Notes under the pieces: generated by a model
Told to the model about the DNA's origin: nothing
What the model saw: only the letters and a program-made list of their open reading frames with translations
The model's database searches: none
Part shown: piece by piece, positions 26,157 to 39,049 of the stretch
Position numbering within the stretch: position 1 is the stretch's first letter
Layout of the letters: every line of letters starts with the position of its first letter
Translations under genes and position numbers: made by a program
Source: Halictus rubicundus
Taxonomy: Eukaryota; Arthropoda; Insecta; Hymenoptera; Halictidae
NCBI RefSeq assembly: GCF_050948215.1
Contig: NW_027489050.1
Span: forward strand, 1 to 64,000
Length of the DNA stretch: 64,000 nucleotides
Direction of reading: 5' to 3'

Positions 26157-26600
26157 TCCTATCCTCTATCCTATCCTCTACCCTATCTTATCCTCTAAAA
26201 TATCGTTTACTCTATCATATCCTATCCTCTATCCTATAATATCATCTATCCTATTCTATCCTATCCTATCCTCTATCCCATCCTATCCTATCCTCTATCT
26301 TATCCTATCCTCTACCCTATCCTATCCTCTATCCTATCCTATCCTCTATCCTATCCTATCCTCTATCCGATCCTCTATCCTATCCTATCCTCTATCCTAT
26401 CCTATCCTCTATCTTATCCTATCCTCTATCCTATCCTCTATCCTATCCTCTATCTCAACCTATCCTCTATCCTATCCTCTACCCTATCCTCTATCCTATC
26501 CTCTATCCTATCCTCTACCCTATCTTATCCTCTATAATATCGTTTACTCTATCATATCCTATCCTCTATCCTATAATATCATCTATCCTATTCTATAGTC

Positions 26601-26701
26601 TATCCTATCCTCGATCCTATCCTCTATCCTATCCTCTATCCTATCCTCTATCCTATCCTCTATCCTATCCTCTATCCTATCCTCTATCCTATCCTCTATC
26701 C
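26601..26701 (+). repeat. Pure 12-bp array, about 8 units
   Basis: This follows CTATTCTATAGTC and includes a TCGATCC variant at 26,611. It ends in CCAATCC. Confidence 0.85.
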
Positions 26702-29126
26702 AATCCTATCCTCTATCCTATCCTCTACCCTATCTTATCCTCTAAAATATCGTTTACTCTATCATATCCTATCCTCTATCCTATAATATCATCTATCCTA
26801 TTCTATCCTCTATCCTATCCTCTATCATATCCAATCCTCTATCGTATCCTCTATCCTATCCTCTATCATATCCAATCCTCTATCATATACTCTATCCTAT
26901 CCTATCCTCTATCCTATCCTATCCTCTTTCCTATCCTATCATCTATCCTATCCTATCCTCTATCCTATCCTATCCTCTATCCTATCCTATCCTCTATCCT
27001 ATCCTATCCTCTATCATATCCTATCATGCATCGCATCCTCTATCGTCTATCCCATCCTATCCTCTATCCTATCCTATCCTCCATCCTACCCTATCCTGTA
27101 TCATATCGTATCCTCTATCCTATCCTATCCTATCCTCTATCCTATCCTATCCTCCATCCTACCCTATCCTCTATCATATCGTATCCTCTATCCTATCCTA
27201 TCCTCTATCCTATAATATCCTATATCCTATCCTATTATCTATCCTATATCCTATCCTATTCTCTATCCAATCATATACTCTGTACTATCCTATCCTCTAT
27301 CATATCCTATCATGCATCGCATCCTCTATCGTCTATCCCATCCTATCCTCTATCCTATCCTATTCTCTACCCTATCCTATCCTCTATCCTATCCTATCCT
27401 CAATAATATCCTATTATCCATCCTATCCTCTATCGTCTATCCTATCCTATCCTCTATCCTAACCTATCCTATCCTCTATCATATCCTATCATCCATCCTA
27501 TCCTATCCTCTATCCTATCCTATCCTCTATCCTATAATATCCTATATCCTATCCTATTCTCTATCCTATATCATATATTATTCTCTATCCTATATCCTAT
27601 CCTATTCTGTATCCTATCCTATACTCTATACTATCCTATCCTCTATCCTATCCTATCCTCTATCCTATCCTATCCTCTATCCTATCCTATCCTCTATCCT
27701 ATCTACTCCCATATCATATCGTATCATCTATCCTATGCTATCCTCTATCCTATACTACCCTCTATCCTATCCTATCCTCTATCCTATCCTATCCTAGATC
27801 CTATCCTATCCTCTATCCTATCCTATCCTCTATCCTATCCTATCCTCTATCCTATCCTATCCTCTATCCTATCCTATCCTCTATCATATCCTATCATCCA
27901 TCGCATCCTCTATCGTCTATCCCATCCTATCCTCTATCCTATCCTATCCTCCATCCTACCCTATCCTCTATCATATCGTGTCCTCTATCCTATCCTATCC
28001 TCTATACTATCCTATCCTCCATCCTACCCTATCCTCTATCATATCGTATCCTCTATCCTATCCTATCCTCTATCCTATAATATCCTATATCCTATCCTAT
28101 TATCTATCCTATGTCCTATCCTATTCTCTATCCAATCCTATACTCTGTACTATCCTATCCTCTGTCATATCGTATCATCCATCCTATCCGATCCTCTATC
28201 CTATCTTATCCTCTATCCTATCCTATCCTCCATCCTCTATCCTATACTCTATCCTATCCTATCCTCTATCCTATCCTATCCTCTATCCCATCCTCTCCTC
28301 TATCCTATCCTATGATCTATAATATCCTATTATCCATCCTATCCTCTATCGTCTATCCTATCCTATCCTCTATCCTAACTTACCCTATGCTCTATCATAT
28401 CCTATCATCCATCCTATCCTATCCTCTATCCTTTCCTATCCTCTATCCTATAATATCCTATATCCTATCCTATTCTCTATCCTATATCATATATTATTCT
28501 CTATCCTATATCCTATCCTATTCTGTATCCTATCCTCTACCCTATCCTCTATCCTATCCTCTATCCTATCCTATCCTCTATCCTAACCTCTACCCTATCT
28601 TATCCTCTATAATATCGTTTACTCTATCCTATAATATCATCTATCCTATTCTATCCTATCCTATCCTCTATCCCATCCTATCCTATCCTCTATCTTATCC
28701 TATCCTCTATCCTATCCTATCCTCTATCCTATCCTATCCTCTATCCTATCCTATCCTCTATCCTATCCTATCCTCTATTAGATCCTCTATCCTATCCTAT
28801 CCTCTATCCTATCCAATCCTCCATTATATCCTATCCTCTATCCTATCCTATCCTCTATCCTATCCTATCCTCTATCCGATCCTCTATCCTATCCTATCCT
28901 CTATCCTATCCTATCCTCTATCTTATCCTATCCTCTATCCTATCCTCTATCCTATCCTCTATCTTATCCTATCCTCTATCCTATCCTCTACCCTATCCTC
29001 TATCCTATCCTCTATCCTATCCTATCCTCTATCCTATCCTCTACCCTATCTTATCCTCTATAATATCGTTTACTCTATCATATCCTATCCTCTATCCTAT
29101 AATATCATCTATCCTATTCTATAGTC

Positions 29127-29191
29127 TATCCTATCCTCGATCCTATCCTCTATCCTATCCTCTATCCTATCCTCTATCCTATCCTCTATCC
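29127..29191 (+). repeat. Pure 12-bp array, about 5 units
   Basis: This has the same flanks and TCGATCC variant (29,137) as the array at 26,601 but three units fewer, which accounts for the 36-bp shift between the two family B copies. Confidence 0.85.
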
Positions 29192-29760
29192 AATCCTATC
29201 CTCTATCCTATCCTCTACCCTATCTTATCCTCTAAAATATCGTTTACTCTATCATATCCTATCCTCTATCCTATAATATCATCTATCCTATTCTATCCTC
29301 TATCCTATCCTCTATCATATCCAATCCTCTATCGTATCCTCTATCCTATCCTGTATCATATCCAATCCTCTATCATATACTCTATCCTATCCTATCCTCT
29401 ATCCTATCCTATCCTCTTTCCTATCCTATCATCTATCCTATCCTATCCTCTATCCTATCCTATCCTCTATCCTATCCTATCCTCTATCCTATCCTATCCT
29501 CTATCATATCCTATCATGCATCGCATCCTCTATCGTCTATCCCATCCTATCCTCTATCCTATCCTATCCTCCATCCTACCCTATCCTGTATCATATCGTA
29601 TCCTCTATCCTATCCTATCCTCTATCCTATCCTATCCTCCATCCTACCCTATCCTCTATCATATCGTATCCTCTATCCTATCCTATCCTCTATCCTATCC
29701 TATCCTATATCCTATCCTATTCTGTATCCTATCCTATACTCTATACTATCCTATCCTCTA

Positions 29761-30229
29761 TCCTATCCTATCCTGCATCCTCTATCCTATACTCTATCCT
29801 ATCCTCTGTCCTATCCTATCCTCTATCCTAGCCTATCCTCTATCCGATCCTCTATCCTATCCTATCCTCTATCCTATCCTCTATCCTATCCTATCCTCTA
29901 TCCTATCCTATCCTATCCTCTATCCTATCCTATCCTATCCTCTATGCTATCCTATCCTTTATCCTATCCTATCCTCTATTGTATCCTATTCTCTATCCTA
30001 TACTATCTTCTATCCTATCCTATCCTCTATCATATCCTATCCTCTACCCTATCCTATCCTCTATCCTATACTTTCCTCTATACAATCCTATCCTCTATCC
30101 TATCCTATCCTCTATCCTACTCTATCCTCTATCCTACTCTATCCTCTATCGTATCCTATCCTCTATCCTATCCTATCCTCTATCCGATCCTCTATCCGAT
30201 CCTCTATCCTATCCTGTATCCTATCCTAT
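29761..30229 (+). repeat. Junction segment: single family C unit, then family A
   Basis: A lone TCCTGCATCC at 29,771, followed by a TACTCTATCC and CTCTGTCC unit, is the hallmark of family C, which otherwise begins only near 49.9 kb. Family A resumes with CCTAGCC near 29,829, CTATGCTATCC near 29,944, CTATTGTATCC near 29,978 and CTATACAATCC near 30,080. Confidence 0.75.
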
Positions 30230-32930
30230 CCTCTATCCTATCCTATCCTCTATCCTATCCTATCCTTTATCCTATCCTATCCTCTATCCTATCCCATCCT
30301 CTATCCTATACTATCCTCTACCTTATCCTATCCTCTATCCTATCCTATCCTATCCTTTTTCCTATCCTATCCTCTATCCTATCCTATCCTCTATCCTATC
30401 CTATCCTCTATCCTATCCTATCCTCTATCCTATACTATCCTCTACCTTATCCTATCCTCTATCCTATCCAATTACCTATCCTATCCTCTATCCTATCCTT
30501 TCCTCTATCCTATCCTATACTCTATCCTATCCTATCCTCTATCCGAACCTCTATCCTATCCTATCCTCTATCCTATCCTCTATCCTATCCTATCCTTTAT
30601 CCTATCCTATCCTCTATCCTATCCCATCCTCTATCCTATACTATCCTCTACCTTATCCTATCCTCTATCCTATCCAATTACCTATCCTATCCTCTATTAT
30701 ATCCTTTCCTCTATCCTATCCTATCCTCTATCCGATCCTCTATCCTATCCTATCCTCTATCCTATCCTCTATCCTATCCTATCCTCTATCCTATCCTCTA
30801 TTATATCCATCCTATCCTATCCTCTATCCTATCCTATCCTCTATCCTATCCTATCCTCTATCCTATCTATCCTCTATCCTATCCTATCCTCTATCCTATC
30901 CTATCCTCTATCCTATCCTATCCTATCCTTTTTCCTATCCTATCCTCTATCCTATCCTATCCTCTATCCTATCCTATCCTCTATCCTATACTATCCTCTA
31001 CCTTATCCTATCCTCTATCCTATCCAATTACCTATCCTATCCTCTATCCTATCCTTTCCTCTATCCTATCCTATCCTCTATCCTATCCTATCCTCTATCC
31101 GATCCTCTATCCTATCCTATCCCTTATCCTATCCTCTATCCTATCCTATCCTCTATCCTATCCTATCCTCTATCCTATCCTATCCTCTATCCTATCCTAT
31201 CCTCTATCCTATCCTATCCTATCCTCTATCCTATCCTATCCTATCCTCTATCCTATCCTATCCTCTATCCTATACTTTCCTCTATCCAATCCTATCCTCT
31301 ATCCTATCCTATCCTCTACCCTACTCTATCCTCTATCCTACTCTATCCTGTATCCTATCCTATCCTCTATCCTATCCTATCCTCTATCCTATCCTATCCT
31401 TTATCCTATCCTATCCTCTATCCGATCCCATCCTCTATCCTATACTATCCTCTCCCTTATCCTATCCTCTATCCTATCCAATTACCTATCCTATCCTCTA
31501 TTATATCCTTTCCTCTATCCTATCCTATCCTCTATCCGATCCTCTATCCTATCCTATCCTCTATCCTATCCTCTATCCTATCCTATCCTCTATCCTATCC
31601 TATCCTCTATCCTATCCTATGCTCTATCCTATCCTATCCTCTATCCTATCCTATCGTCTATCCTATATTATCATCTATTCTATCCTATCCTGTATCCTAT
31701 CCTATCATCTATCCTATCCTATCCTCTATCCTATCCTATCCTATCCTTTTTCCTATCCTATCCTCTATCCTATCCTATCCTCTATCCTATCCTATCCTCT
31801 ATCCTATCCTATCCTCTATCCTATCCTATCCTCTATCCTATACTATCCTCTACCTTATCCTATCCTCTATCCTATCCAATTACCTATCCTATCCTCTATC
31901 CTATCCTTTCCTCTATCCTATCCTATCCTCTATCCTATCCTATCCTCTATCCGAACCTCTATCCTATCCTATCCTCTATCCTATCCTCTATCCTATCCTC
32001 TATCCTATCTATCCTATCCTATCCTCTATGCTATCTAATCCTTTATCCTATCCTATCCTCTATTCTATCCTATTCTCTATCCTATACTATCCTCTATCCT
32101 ATCCTATCCTATCCTCTATGCTATCTAATCCTTTATCCTATCCTATCCTCTATTCTATCCTATTCTCTATCCTATACTATCCTCTATCCTATCCTATCCT
32201 CTATCCTATCCTATCCTCTATACTATCCTATCCTCTATCCTATACTTTCCTCTATCCAATCCTATCCTCTATCCTATCCTATCCTCTATCCTACTCTATC
32301 CTCTATCCTACTCTATCCTCTATCCTATCCTATCCTCTATCCTATCCTATCCTCTATCCTATATTATCATCTATTCTATCCTATCCTGTATCCTATCCTA
32401 TCATCTATCCTATCCTATCCTCTATCCTATCCTATCCTATCCTTTTTCCTATCCTATCCTCTATCCTATCCTATCCTCTATCCTATCCTATCCTCTATCC
32501 TATACTATCCTCTATCCTATCCAATTACCTATCCTATCCTCTATCCTATCCTTTCCTCTATCCTATCCTATCCTCTATCCTATCCTATCCTCTATCCTAC
32601 ATTATCCTCTATCCTATCCTATCCTGTATCCTATCCTATCCTCTATCCTATCCTATCCTCTATCCTATCCTATCCTATCCTTTTTCCTATCCTATCCTCT
32701 ATCCTATCCTATCCTCTATCCTATCCTATCCTCTATCCTATACTATCCTCTACCTTATCCTATCCTCTATCCTATCCAATTACCTATCCTATCCTCTATC
32801 CTATCCTTTCCTCTATCCTATCCTATCCTCTATCCTATCCTATCCTCTATCCGAACCTCTATCCTAACCTATCCTCTATCCTATCCTCTATCCTATCCTA
32901 TCCTCTGTCCTATCCTATCCTCTATCCTAT
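30230..32930 (+). repeat. About 2.7-kb tandem duplication, copy 1
   Basis: Landmarks recur 2,706 bp downstream at the left end (CCTTTTTCC at 30,355 and 33,061; CCTATACTCTATCC near 30,517 and 33,223). The offset is 2,676 in the middle (CTCTCCC at 31,452 and 34,128) and 2,672 at the right end (CTATGCTATCTAATCC near 32,028 and 34,700). Copy 1 has about 30 extra bases near 30,800-30,870, including the irregular CTATATCCATCC and CTATCTATCC joins, and a 4-bp irregularity near 32,005. Confidence 0.82.
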
Positions 32931-35640
32931 CCTATCCTCTATCCTATCCTATCCTCTATCCTATCCTATCCTTTATCCTATCCTATCCTCTATCCTATCC
33001 CATCCTCTATCCTATACTATCCTCTACCTTATCCTATCCTCTATCCTATCCTATCCTATCCTTTTTCCTATCCTATCCTCTATCCTATCCTATCCTCTAT
33101 CCTATCCTATCCTCTATCCTATCCTATCCTCTATCCTATACTATCCTCTACCTTATCCTATCCTCTATCCTATCCAATTACCTATCCTATCCTCTATCCT
33201 ATCCTTTCCTCTATCCTATCCTATACTCTATCCTATCCTATCCTCTATCCGAACCTCTATCCTATCCTATCCTCTATCCTATCCTCTATCCTATCCTATC
33301 CTTTATCCTATCCTATCCTCTATCCTATCCCATCCTCTATCCTATACTATCCTCTACCTTATCCTATCCTCTATCCTATCCAATTACCTATCCTATCCTC
33401 TATTATATCCTTTCCTCTATCCTATCCTATCCTCTATCCGATCCTCTATCCTATCCTATCCTCTATCCTATCCTCTATCCTATCCTATCCTCTATCCTAT
33501 CCTCTATTATATCCTATCCTCTATCCTATCCTCTATCCTATCCTATCCTCTATCCTATCCTATCCTCTATCCTATCCTATCCTCTATCCTATCCTATCCT
33601 CTATCCTATCCTATCCTATCCTTTTTCCTATCCTATCCTCTATCCTATCCTATCCTCTATCCTATCCTATCCTCTATCCTATACTATCCTCTACCTTATC
33701 CTATCCTCTATCCTATCCAATTACCTATCCTATCCTCTATCCTATCCTTTCCTCTATCCTATCCTATCCTCTATCCTATCCTATCCTCTATCCGATCCTC
33801 TATCCTATCCTATCCCTTATCCTATCCTCTATCCTATCCTATCCTCTATCCTATCCTATCCTCTATCCTATCCTATCCTCTATCCTATCCTATCCTATCC
33901 TCTATCCTATCCTATCCTATCCTCTATCCTATCCTATCCTCTATCCTATACTTTCCTCTATCCAATCCTATCCTCTATCCTATCCTATCCTCTACCCTAC
34001 TCTATCCTCTATCCTACTCTATCCTGTATCCTATCCTATCCTCTATCCTATCCTATCCTCTATCCTATCCTATCCTTTATCCTATCCTATCCTCTATCCG
34101 ATCCCATCCTCTATCCTATACTATCCTCTCCCTTATCCTATCCTCTATCCTATCCAATTACCTATCCTATCCTCTATTATATCCTTTCCTCTATCCTATC
34201 CTATCCTCTATCCGATCCTCTATCCTATCCTATCCTCTATCCTATCCTCTATCCTATCCTATCCTCTATCCTATCCTATCCTCTATCCTATCCTATGCTC
34301 TATCCTATCCTATCCTCTATCCTATCCTATCGTCTATCCTATATTATCATCTATTCTATCCTATCCTGTATCCTATCCTATCATCTATCCTATCCTATCC
34401 TCTATCCTATCCTATCCTATCCTTTTTCCTATCCTATCCTCTATCCTATCCTATCCTCTATCCTATCCTATCCTCTATCCTATCCTATCCTCTATCCTAT
34501 CCTATCCTCTATCCTATACTATCCTCTACCTTATCCTATCCTCTATCCTATCCAATTACCTATCCTATCCTCTATCCTATCCTTTCCTCTATCCTATCCT
34601 ATCCTCTATCCTATCCTATCCTCTATCCGAACCTCTATCCTATCCTATCCTCTATCCTATCCTCTATCCTATCCTCTATCCTATCCTATCCTATCCTCTA
34701 TGCTATCTAATCCTTTATCCTATCCTATCCTCTATTCTATCCTATTCTCTATCCTATACTATCCTCTATCCTATCCTATCCTATCCTCTATGCTATCTAA
34801 TCCTTTATCCTATCCTATCCTCTATTCTATCCTATTCTCTATCCTATACTATCCTCTATCCTATCCTATCCTCTATCCTATCCTATCCTCTATACTATCC
34901 TATCCTCTATCCTATACTTTCCTCTATCCAATCCTATCCTCTATCCTATCCTATCCTCTATCCTACTCTATCCTCTATCCTACTCTATCCTCTATCCTAT
35001 CCTATCCTCTATCCTATCCTATCCTCTATCCTATATTATCATCTATTCTATCCTATCCTGTATCCTATCCTATCATCTATCCTATCCTATCCTCTATCCT
35101 ATCCTATCCTATCCTTTTTCCTATCCTATCCTCTATCCTATCCTATCCTCTATCCTATCCTATCCTCTATCCTATACTATCCTCTATCCTATCCAATTAC
35201 CTATCCTATCCTCTATCCTATCCTTTCCTCTATCCTATCCTATCCTCTATCCTATCCTATCCTCTATCCTACATTATCCTCTATCCTATCCTATCCTGTA
35301 TCCTATCCTATCCTCTATCCTATCCTATCCTCTATCCTATCCTATCCTATCCTTTTTCCTATCCTATCCTCTATCCTATCCTATCCTCTATCCTATCCTA
35401 TCCTCTATCCTATACTATCCTCTACCTTATCCTATCCTCTATCCTATCCAATTACCTATCCTATCCTCTATCCTATCCTTTCCTCTATCCTATCCTATCC
35501 TCTATCCTATCCTATCCTCTATCCGAACCTCTATCCTAACCTATCCTCTATCCTATCCTCTATCCTATCCTATCCTCTGTCCTATCCTATCCTCTATCCT
35601 ATCCTATCCTCTATCCTATCCTATCCTCTATCCTATCCTA
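32931..35640 (+). repeat. About 2.7-kb tandem duplication, copy 2
   Basis: This is adjacent to copy 1 and in the same order. It includes CTCTGTCC near 32,905, the second CTCTCCC unit at 34,128, paired CTATGCTATCTAATCC units near 34,700 and 34,790, and CCGAACC followed by CCTAACC near 35,524-35,540, matching copy 1 near 32,852-32,868. The irregular joins of copy 1 are regular here, so this copy is either the cleaner parent or better resolved. Confidence 0.82.
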
Positions 35641-36070
35641 TCCTATCCTCTATCCTATCCTATCCTATCCTCTATGCTATCCTATCCTTTATCCTATCCT
35701 ATCCTCTATTCTATCCTATTCTCTATCCTATACTATCCTCTATCCTAACCTATCCTCTATCCTATCCTATCCTCTATCCTATCCTATCCCCTATCCTATA
35801 CTTTCCTCTATCCAATCCTATCCTCTATCCTATCCTATCCTCTATCCTACTCTATCCTCTATCCTACTCTATCCTCTATCCTATCCTATCCTCAATCCTA
35901 TCCTATCCTCTATCCTATCCTATCCTCTATCCTATCCTATCCTCTATCCTATATTATCCTCTACCCTATCCTATCCTCTATCCTATCCTATCCTCTATCC
36001 TATCCTATCCTCTATCCTATCCTATCCTCTATCCTATCCTATCCTCTATCCGATCCTCTATCCTATCCTA
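35575..36070 (+). repeat. 1,750-bp-spaced duplication, copy 1
   Basis: CTCTGTCC at 35,575 and CCTAACC near 35,746 recur at 37,325 and 37,496, both 1,750 bp downstream. One base difference was seen near 35,893 (CTCAATCC against CTCTATCC). The offset falls to 1,733 near CCGATCC (36,050 and 37,783), which is one 17-bp unit. Confidence 0.75.
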
Positions 36071-37125
36071 TCCTCTATCCTATCCTCTATCCTATCCTAT
36101 CCTCTATCCTATCCTATCCTCTATCCTATCCTATCCTCTATCCTATCCTATCCTCTATCCTATCCTATCCTCTATCCTATCCTATCCTATCCTCTATCCT
36201 ATCCTATCCTATCCTCTATGCTATCCTATCCTTTATCCTATCCTATCCTCTATTCTATCCTATTCTCTATCCTATACTATCCTCTACCCTATCCTATCCT
36301 CTATCCTATCCTATCCTCTATCCTATTCTATCCTATTATTTTTCCTATCCTATCCTCTATCCTATCCTATCCTCTATCCTATACTATCCTCTACCTTATC
36401 CTATCCTCTATCCTATCCAATTACCTATCCTATCCTCTATCCTATGCTTTCCTCTATCCTATCCTATCCTCTATCCTATCCTATCCTCTATCCGATCCTC
36501 TATCCTATCCTATCCTCTATCCTATCCTCTATCCTATCCTATCCTCTATCCTATCCTATCCTCTATCCTATCCTATCCTATCCTCTATGCTATCCTATCC
36601 TTTATCCTATCCTATCCACTATTCTATCCTATTCTCTATCCTATACTATCCTCTATCCTATCCTATCCTCTATCCTATCCTATCCTCTATCCTATCCTAT
36701 CCTCTATCCTATACTTTCCTCTATCCAATCCTATCCTCTATCCTATCCTATCCTCTATCCTACTCTATCCTCTATCCTACTCTATCCTCTATCCTATCCT
36801 ATCCTCTATCCTATCCTATCCTCTATCCGATCCTCTATCCTATCCTATCCTCTATCCTATCCTCTATCCTATCCTCTATCCTATCCTATCCTCTATCCTA
36901 TCCTCTATCCTATCCTCTATTATATCCTATCCTCTATCCTATCCTCTATCCTATCCTATCCTCTATCCTATCCTATCCTCTATCCTATCCTATCCTCTAT
37001 CCTATATTATCCTCTATCCTATCCTATCCTGTATCCTATCCTATCCTCTATCCTATCCTATCCTCTATCCTATCCTATCCTCTATCCTATCCTATCCTAT
37101 CCTTTTTCCTATCCTATCCTCTATC
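36009..37125 (+). repeat. Segment duplicated about 14.1 kb away, copy 2
   Basis: This copy matches 21,907-23,050 (see that entry). It sits between the two copies of the 1,750-bp duplication, so a block from the 22-kb region and this one share an origin despite lying in different duplication contexts. Confidence 0.72.
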
Positions 37126-37324
37126 CTATCCTATCCTCTATCCTATCCTATCCTCTATCCTATACTATCCTCTACCTTATCCTATCCTCTATCCTATCCA
37201 ATTACCTATCCTATCCTCTATCCTATCCTTTCCTCTATCCTATCCTATCCTCTATCCTATCCTATCCTCTATCCGAACCTCTATCCTATCCTATCCTCTA
37301 TCCTATCCTCTATCCTATCCTATC

Positions 37325-37805
37325 CTCTGTCCTATCCTATCCTCTATCCTATCCTATCCTCTATCCTATCCTATCCTCTATCCTATCCTATCCTATCCTC
37401 TATCCTATCCTATCCTATCCTCTATGCTATCCTATCCTTTATCCTATCCTATCCTCTATTCTATCCTATTCTCTATCCTATACTATCCTCTATCCTAACC
37501 TATCCTCTATCCTATCCTATCCTCTATCCTATCCTATCCCCTATCCTATACTTTCCTCTATCCAATCCTATCCTCTATTCTATCCTATCCTCTATCCTAC
37601 TCTATCCTCTATCCTACTCTATCCTCTATCCTATCCTATCCTCTATCCTATCCTATCCTCTATCCTATCCTATCCTCTATCCTATCCTATCCTCTATCCT
37701 ATATTATCCTCTACCCTATCCTATCCTCTATCCTATCCTATCCTCTATCCTATCCTATCCTCTATCCTATCCTATCCTCTATCCGATCCTCTATCCTATC
37801 CTATC
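37325..37805 (+). repeat. 1,750-bp-spaced duplication, copy 2
   Basis: The landmark order is the same as 35,575-36,070: CTCTGTCC, CTATGCTATCC, TATTCTATCC, CCTAACC, CCCCTATCC, CCAATCC, CTACTCTATCC and TATATTATCCTCTACCC. Confidence 0.75.
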
Positions 37806-39049
37806 CTCTATCCTATCCTCTATACTATCCTCTATCCTATCCTATCCTCTATCCTATCCTCTATCCTATCCTCTATTATATCCTATCCTCTATCCTATCC
37901 TCTATCCTATCCTATCCTCTATCCTATCCTATCCTCTATCCTATCCTATCCTCTATCCTATATTATCCTCTATCCTATCCTATCCTGTATCCTATCCTAT
38001 CCTCTATCCTATCCTATCCTCTATCCTATCCTATCCTCTATCCTATCCTATCCTATCCTATCCTTTTTCCTATCCTATCCTCTATCCTATCCTATCCTCT
38101 ATCCTATCCTATCCTCTATCCTATACTATCCTCTACCTTATCCTATCCTCTATCCTATCCAATTACCTATCCTATCCTCTATCCTATCCTTTCCTCTATC
38201 CTATCCTATCCTCTATCCTATCCTATCCTCTATCCGAACCTCTATCCTATCCTATCCTCTATCCTATCCTCTATCCTATCCTATCCTATCCTCTATGCTA
38301 TCCTATCCTTTATCCTATCCTATCCTCTATTCTATCCTATTCTCTATCCTATACTATCCTCTATCCTATCCTATCCTCTATCCTATCCTATCCTCTATCC
38401 TATCCTATCCTCTATCCTATATTATCCTCTATCCTATCCTATCCTCTATCCTATCCTATCCTATCCTCTATCCTATCCTATCCTCTATCCGATCCTCTAT
38501 CCTATCCTATCCTCTATCCGATCCTCTATCCTATCCTGTATCCTATCCTATCCTCTATCCTATCCTATCCTCTATCCTATCCTATCCTTTATCCTATCCT
38601 ATCCTCTATCCTATCCCATCCTCTATCCTATACTATCCTCTACCTTATCCTATCCTCTATCCTATCCAATTACCTATTCTATCCTCTATTATATCCTTTC
38701 CTCTATCCTATCCTATCCTCTATCCGATCCTCTATCCTATCCTATCCTCTATCCTATCCTCTATCCTATCCTCTATCCTATCCTATCCTCTATCCTATCC
38801 TCTATCCTATCCTATCCTCTATACTATCCTATCCTCTATCCTATCCTATCCTCTATCCTATCCTATCCTATCCTTTTTCCTATCCTATCCTCTATCCTAT
38901 CCTATCCTCTATCCTATACTATCCTCTACCTTATCCTATCCTCTATCCTATCCAATTACCTATCCTATCCTCTATCCTATGCTTTCCTCTATCCTATCCT
39001 ATCCTCTATCCGATCCTCTATCCTATCCTATCCTCTATCCTATCCTCTA
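37806..39049 (+). repeat. Family A satellite between duplications
   Basis: These are ordinary family A landmarks: CTATACTATCC near 37,821, CTATTATATCC, TGTATCC, CCTTTTTCC near 38,062, CCGAACC near 38,233, CTATGCTATCC near 38,295, a CCAATTACCTATTCTATCC variant near 38,669, and ATGCTTTCC at 38,979. No gene and no non-satellite sequence were seen. Confidence 0.8.

Larger units (their letters stand above)
25800..29760 (+). repeat. Family B block 1
   Basis: Diagnostic units are AATATCGTTTACTCT at 25,941, 26,197, 26,536, 26,744, 28,611, 29,062 and 29,234, and CATGCATCGCATCC at 27,025, 27,311 and 29,515, with a CATCCATCGCATCC variant near 27,896. Others are CCTATAATATCC, CTATATCCTATCC, TATATTATTC and TCGATCC. 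The sequence from about 26,600 to 29,110 is followed by a partial second copy (about 29,127-29,760) at offset 2,526, falling to 2,490 because the 12-bp array is three units shorter. The first half of this block reappears near 47.3-49.8 kb. The AATATCGTTT units come in two alternating versions, preceded by CTCTATAATAT or CTCTAAAATAT. No gene is visible. Confidence 0.85.
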
